From Burkholderia sp. OK233 (GTDB taxonomy: Bacteria; Pseudomonadota; Gammaproteobacteria; Burkholderiales; Burkholderiaceae), in the NCBI RefSeq assembly GCF_900230185.1, contig NZ_OCSR01000001.1:3720001-3784000 (forward strand): DNA of 64,000 nt, written 5' to 3'. Both the position numbers and the translations under genes were made by a program. Below are positions 61,362 through 64,000 of the stretch, piece after piece; position 1 is the stretch's first letter, and every line of letters begins with the position of its first letter. The notes under the pieces are model-generated. The model had not been told where the DNA came from. It saw only the letters and a list, made by a program, of their open reading frames with translations, and searched no databases.

Positions 61362-61690
61362 AGCGCCTGGACTGGAAGTCGTGCATTGACCGTTACGATC
61401 GGCCTCACACGCTGTTTTATCTGGATCCGCCGTACTGGGAGACGGAAGGCTACGGCGTCCCGTTTGCCTATGAAGAGTACGTAGCCATGGCGGCCCGGTT
61501 GCGCTGTTTGAAAGGCAGGGCGATCGTTAGCCTGAATGATCACCCGGCGATCCGTCAGGCCTTTGACGGTTTCCACATTGAGACGGTGGACATCAAGTAC
61601 ACCGTAGGCGGTGGCGGGAGGGAAGCGGCCCGCAAGGAAGTGATTATTTTCAGTTGGGATGATGCGGCGCAACCGGCAGGACTTTTCTAA
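61362..61690 (+). pseudogene. DNA adenine methylase, 3' part
   Basis: Continues the gene interrupted at 54776. It reads ERLDWKSCIDRYDRPHTLFYLDPPYW with catalytic DPPY, then GYGVPFAYEEYVAMAARL, LNDHPAIRQAF and a normal end. The fragment alone lacks the AdoMet-binding start, so the enzyme should be inactive. Confidence 0.88.
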
Positions 61691-61705
61691 GCCACAACGA
61701 TCACA

Positions 61706-61739
61706 GGAACCCTGTCGAGGGTTCCATATACCTCTTTTT
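61706..61739 (+). terminator. Possible terminator after the methylase gene
   Basis: GGAACCCT and AGGGTTCC form a stem over GTCG. The T run comes only after a 9-base gap, so it is a weak match. Confidence 0.45.
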
Positions 61740-61908
61740 GGCAATTACAAGCGATCAATTTAGATAGGCTATTTTTGTCAGACAAATACGATAATCTCCG
61801 CGATCAAAGGGCTACAACTTCATTCATGGCGTCACGGCAACCGCACGGTAGGCTCCTTTCAACTCAAAAATTCAACCTCCGCGCGTATTCACTAATCAGG
61901 AGATGGAT

Positions 61909-62685
61909 ATGGATTCGAGCACTATTTCTTTCAAGGCAAGTAACGGATTATTTGTTGCCAGAGATGCGAACACGAATCTGATCTTGGCCAGAACGGAAAG
62001 CCTGGATGCATTTTGCAAGTTCACGGTTCAAGTGGTAGCGCCCGGCAAGATCACGTTGCTTGCGGATAATGGGCTTTATCTCTCAAGGACCCACGAAGAT
62101 TTTCCATTTTCAAGCAGCGACTGCATTTCGGCCGGGAAAAAGAGCGTCGATGAGACTTGCGTATTTTCGTACCAGGACACCCCCGCCTCTCCGTCGCTGG
62201 TGCTGAAGGCGGATAATGGACTCTATATCTTCCCTTGGTCATCGCAGACCGTTGAATACGCTCTCGCTCCGACAAAGAAGGATATCGACCCGTCTTGCTA
62301 CTTCGAGCTGATTGGATCGATTCCCGGTTCCAACGTCCGGGATGGTACTTTCAAACTCCCGCCGAATACGAGGTTTGGTGTGACCGGGCTTGTGAACTCG
62401 GCCGCAGCTCAGGAAATCGACGTCTTCATCGGCGACGATCCGAAGCCCCACACCCTCACTGGCAAGCCGGGGACTCAGGATGGTCAAATGGGTACCATGA
62501 TCCTCGAGTCGGACGCTACTGGCCACGTCCGCCTGACGGTGACGGCAAACGGCAGGGAGTCAAAACTGATATCGCGTCAAGTCGACCTGAATCAGACAGT
62601 CTACTTCGGCCTCTTGGGCTCGGAAGATGGCACCGATAACGACTACAACGACTGTCTCGCGATCCTCAACTGGCCTCTTGGGTAA
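61909..62685 (+). CDS. Two-domain lectin: fascin/beta-trefoil-like module plus PA-IIL (LecB) domain
   Basis: From ATG 61909 (AGGAG six bases before) the protein has 258 residues. The N-terminal 135 residues hold three repeats of the type KASNGLFVAR, LADNGLYLSR and KADNGLYIFP, as in fascin-like or ricin-like beta-trefoils. Residues 147-258 are a calcium-dependent PA-IIL/LecB domain: FKLPPNTRFGVTGLVNSAAAQ, then SEDGTDNDYND with the acidic calcium ligands and C-terminal Gly. No signal peptide, as in LecB. A second gene of the same design follows. Likely role is binding fucose/mannose glycans of hosts or matrix (inference). Confidence 0.88.
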   Translation: MDSSTISFKASNGLFVARDANTNLILARTESLDAFCKFTVQVVAPGKITLLADNGLYLSRTHEDFPFSSSDCISAGKKSVDETCVFSYQDTPASPSLVLKADNGLYIFPWSSQTVEYALAPTKKDIDPSCYFELIGSIPGSNVRDGTFKLPPNTRFGVTGLVNSAAAQEIDVFIGDDPKPHTLTGKPGTQDGQMGTMILESDATGHVRLTVTANGRESKLISRQVDLNQTVYFGLLGSEDGTDNDYNDCLAILNWPLG

Positions 62686-62857
62686 TCCCCGAGCCACAAA
62701 GTGGCTCGATTCATAGCGAACGCAGTGCAGGCGCAAATATCAATATTGATAGCTATGGCATTGGCATCGATACGCTAAGTTACAGGCGTCAGAAAGGAAC
62801 ACAACCAGGCCATAACATTCAAGTCATTCTTCATTCAACAACCTTGTGGGTGCAAAA

Positions 62858-63850
62858 ATGTCTGGCAATCTCTTATATGGCGACACGCTGTATTTATCAA
62901 ACCAAACCACCTTTGACGACCCGAAGGCCCCCGGCTATTATTTGGACGTGTACGGGACCCTTCCATCCAATGGCGGAGCCGGCGCTGTATACGCTGCGCA
63001 ACCTCCGAAGCGAAGCGGAAAATCTGTGACCTGGAAGATAGAGCCTGTTGACCAAACGAAAAACGGAAAGCCGGTAAAGTCGGGCGACACAATTGTTTTG
63101 CGAAGCATGCTGGAAGACAATGAGGCAGTCGTCCTTGCCGCTATTGATGGCAATGCCCCAATAAATGAAATCCATCCCGTAGGCGCAGTTCAAAAAAATA
63201 GCACTTCGATCGATCAGAGATCGAAGTGGAAAATCGGACATACAAAAGACGATGGCTCTGCGCTGAATGATGAGGGCACACCGCTGAACGACGGCGACAC
63301 CATTTACCTGCTCAACTGCGGGGACAATGGATACCTCGACTCATATGACCGCGCTGGCGTTGAGGGCGAGGCTTATTGCGTTTTCACGTCGTCGACACTC
63401 CCGAGAACATACAACGGTAATTACCATACCACCTCTTGGAAGGTCATCATCGCGTCAGCACAGGCAGGTGGCAACGGTGGTGACGGAACGGGCAATGGCG
63501 GTGAGCGCAACGGTATATTCAATCTGCCCCCGAACACAGCGTTTGGTGTAACGGTGCTCGTGAATTCAGCGGCCGTGCAGACGGTTAGCGTTTTTGTGGA
63601 TGACGCCTCCAAGCCCAGTGCCACATTCACGGGTTCGGGCACGAATGACCGAAACCTCCAGACGCAGGTTCTGAACTCGGGGAAAGGCCGCGTCCGGGTT
63701 ACCGTCGAAGCTAACGGGAAGCAATCGAAGCTTGGATCGAGGCAGGTCGATATTTTCCAGAAGGCTTATTTCGGGCTCGTTGCGTCCGAGGATGGGACCG
63801 ACAACGACTACAACGACGGTCTTGCAATACTGAATTGGCCGCTTGGTTAA
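62858..63850 (+). CDS. Two-domain lectin: beta-trefoil-like module, Gly-rich linker, PA-IIL (LecB) domain
   Basis: From ATG 62858 the protein has 330 residues; a GTG at 62846 is an alternative. Residues 1-200 carry repeated units (YGDTLYLSNQ, SGDTIVLRSM, DGDTIYLLNCGDNGYLD) that suggest a beta-trefoil different from that of the first lectin. A glycine-rich linker (GGNGGDGTGNGG) leads to the LecB-type domain (221-330) with FNLPPNTAFGVTVLVNSAAVQ and SEDGTDNDYND, ending NWPLG. No export signal. The gene has its own 172-base leader and a terminator. Similarity between the two C-terminal domains indicates duplication followed by exchange of N-terminal modules. Confidence 0.88.
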   Translation: MSGNLLYGDTLYLSNQTTFDDPKAPGYYLDVYGTLPSNGGAGAVYAAQPPKRSGKSVTWKIEPVDQTKNGKPVKSGDTIVLRSMLEDNEAVVLAAIDGNAPINEIHPVGAVQKNSTSIDQRSKWKIGHTKDDGSALNDEGTPLNDGDTIYLLNCGDNGYLDSYDRAGVEGEAYCVFTSSTLPRTYNGNYHTTSWKVIIASAQAGGNGGDGTGNGGERNGIFNLPPNTAFGVTVLVNSAAVQTVSVFVDDASKPSATFTGSGTNDRNLQTQVLNSGKGRVRVTVEANGKQSKLGSRQVDIFQKAYFGLVASEDGTDNDYNDGLAILNWPLG

Positions 63851-63874
63851 TACAGGCTCTTAGGCAGTACGTAG

Positions 63875-63901
63875 AAAGCCCCGCTTTGAGCGGGGCTTTT
63901 G
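63875..63901 (+). terminator. Terminator of the second lectin gene
   Basis: AAGCCCCGCT pairs with AGCGGGGCTT, followed by a short T run. Confidence 0.88.
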
Positions 63902-64000
63902 CCTGTTACGTCAGCAACGTCGGACATGCTTATCTCGTAAGGCTTCGCGGTCTCATTCAACCCCTGAGCTATCGCTGCTCAAAGAAGATCCGGCGAAGTG

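Larger units (their letters stand above)
46025..61690. mobile_element. Degraded prophage/genomic island at tRNA-Arg
   Basis: Supported by the integrase next to a tRNA, phage early-type genes on the minus strand, remnants of tape-measure and tail-tip genes and a phage-type DNA adenine methylase. Head, portal and terminase genes are missing. The right limit is not fixed. I could not find a second copy of a tRNA segment in the window, and the lectin genes beyond 61900 may or may not belong to it. Confidence 0.65.

Noticed and set aside
63900..64000. tRNA-like sequence or attachment site at the window end
   Set aside because: No cloverleaf can be folded and no match to the tRNA-Arg sequence was found.
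1..64000. CRISPR array
   Set aside because: No regularly spaced direct repeats were seen; repeat runs present are within coding sequence (WRE repeats) or are paired inverted repeats.

Overview
The window is high-GC chromosomal DNA from a member of the Burkholderiaceae, most likely Paraburkholderia or a close relative. This is inferred from the general 16-strand porin, the nadE-glnB pair, the IS427-group and IS66 elements, the recombinase-in-trio element and the PA-IIL-type lectins. No rRNA operon or other taxonomic marker is present, so the genus is an inference.

Positions 1-46000 are mostly ordinary chromosome. A minus-strand operon (4638 to 60) couples a polar-amino-acid-type ABC importer with an NtaA-family flavin monooxygenase and its flavin reductase, probably for using a sulfur-containing amino acid derivative. 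Next come small envelope genes, a phospholipase C-type phosphoesterase and a FUSC efflux protein. An IS427-group insertion sits exactly on the stop codon that FUSC shares with a convergent GIY-YIG gene. Then follow a FemAB-like acyltransferase, nadE-glnB, a porin, a histidine/lysine-arginine-ornithine type ABC operon, pirin, a Spy-like periplasmic protein divergent from an OmpR/EnvZ-type pair, a diguanylate cyclase, an ABC importer with a fused permease and no binding protein, two tandem lipoproteins, two sigma-54 activators around envelope stress-type genes, otsA, an MFS exporter, a PEBP protein, a Vsr/Dcm pair, CsbD and a glutathione transferase.

From the tRNA-Arg(CCU) gene at 46025 to about 61690 lies a degraded prophage or island. 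It has a tyrosine integrase, a DUF4393 (Abi-alpha) defence-type gene and a tightly overlapping minus-strand operon with an HTH protein and a ParB-like protein. Deletion has left only the C-terminal part of a tape-measure protein, and a tail protein fused in frame to an Rz1-like spanin tail. A gene behind a LexA-type palindrome follows, then a DNA adenine methylase gene. The methylase gene is split by a 6.6-kb IS66-family transposon (8-bp target duplication) that carries a ribbon-helix-helix passenger gene. The tnpC gene of that IS66 is itself split by a 3.5-kb recombinase-in-trio (RIT) element with perfect terminal inverted repeats.

The last 2 kb encode two consecutive proteins with a C-terminal PA-IIL/LecB-type calcium-dependent lectin domain, each joined to a different beta-trefoil-like N-terminal module. 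These are the most unusual genes of the window.
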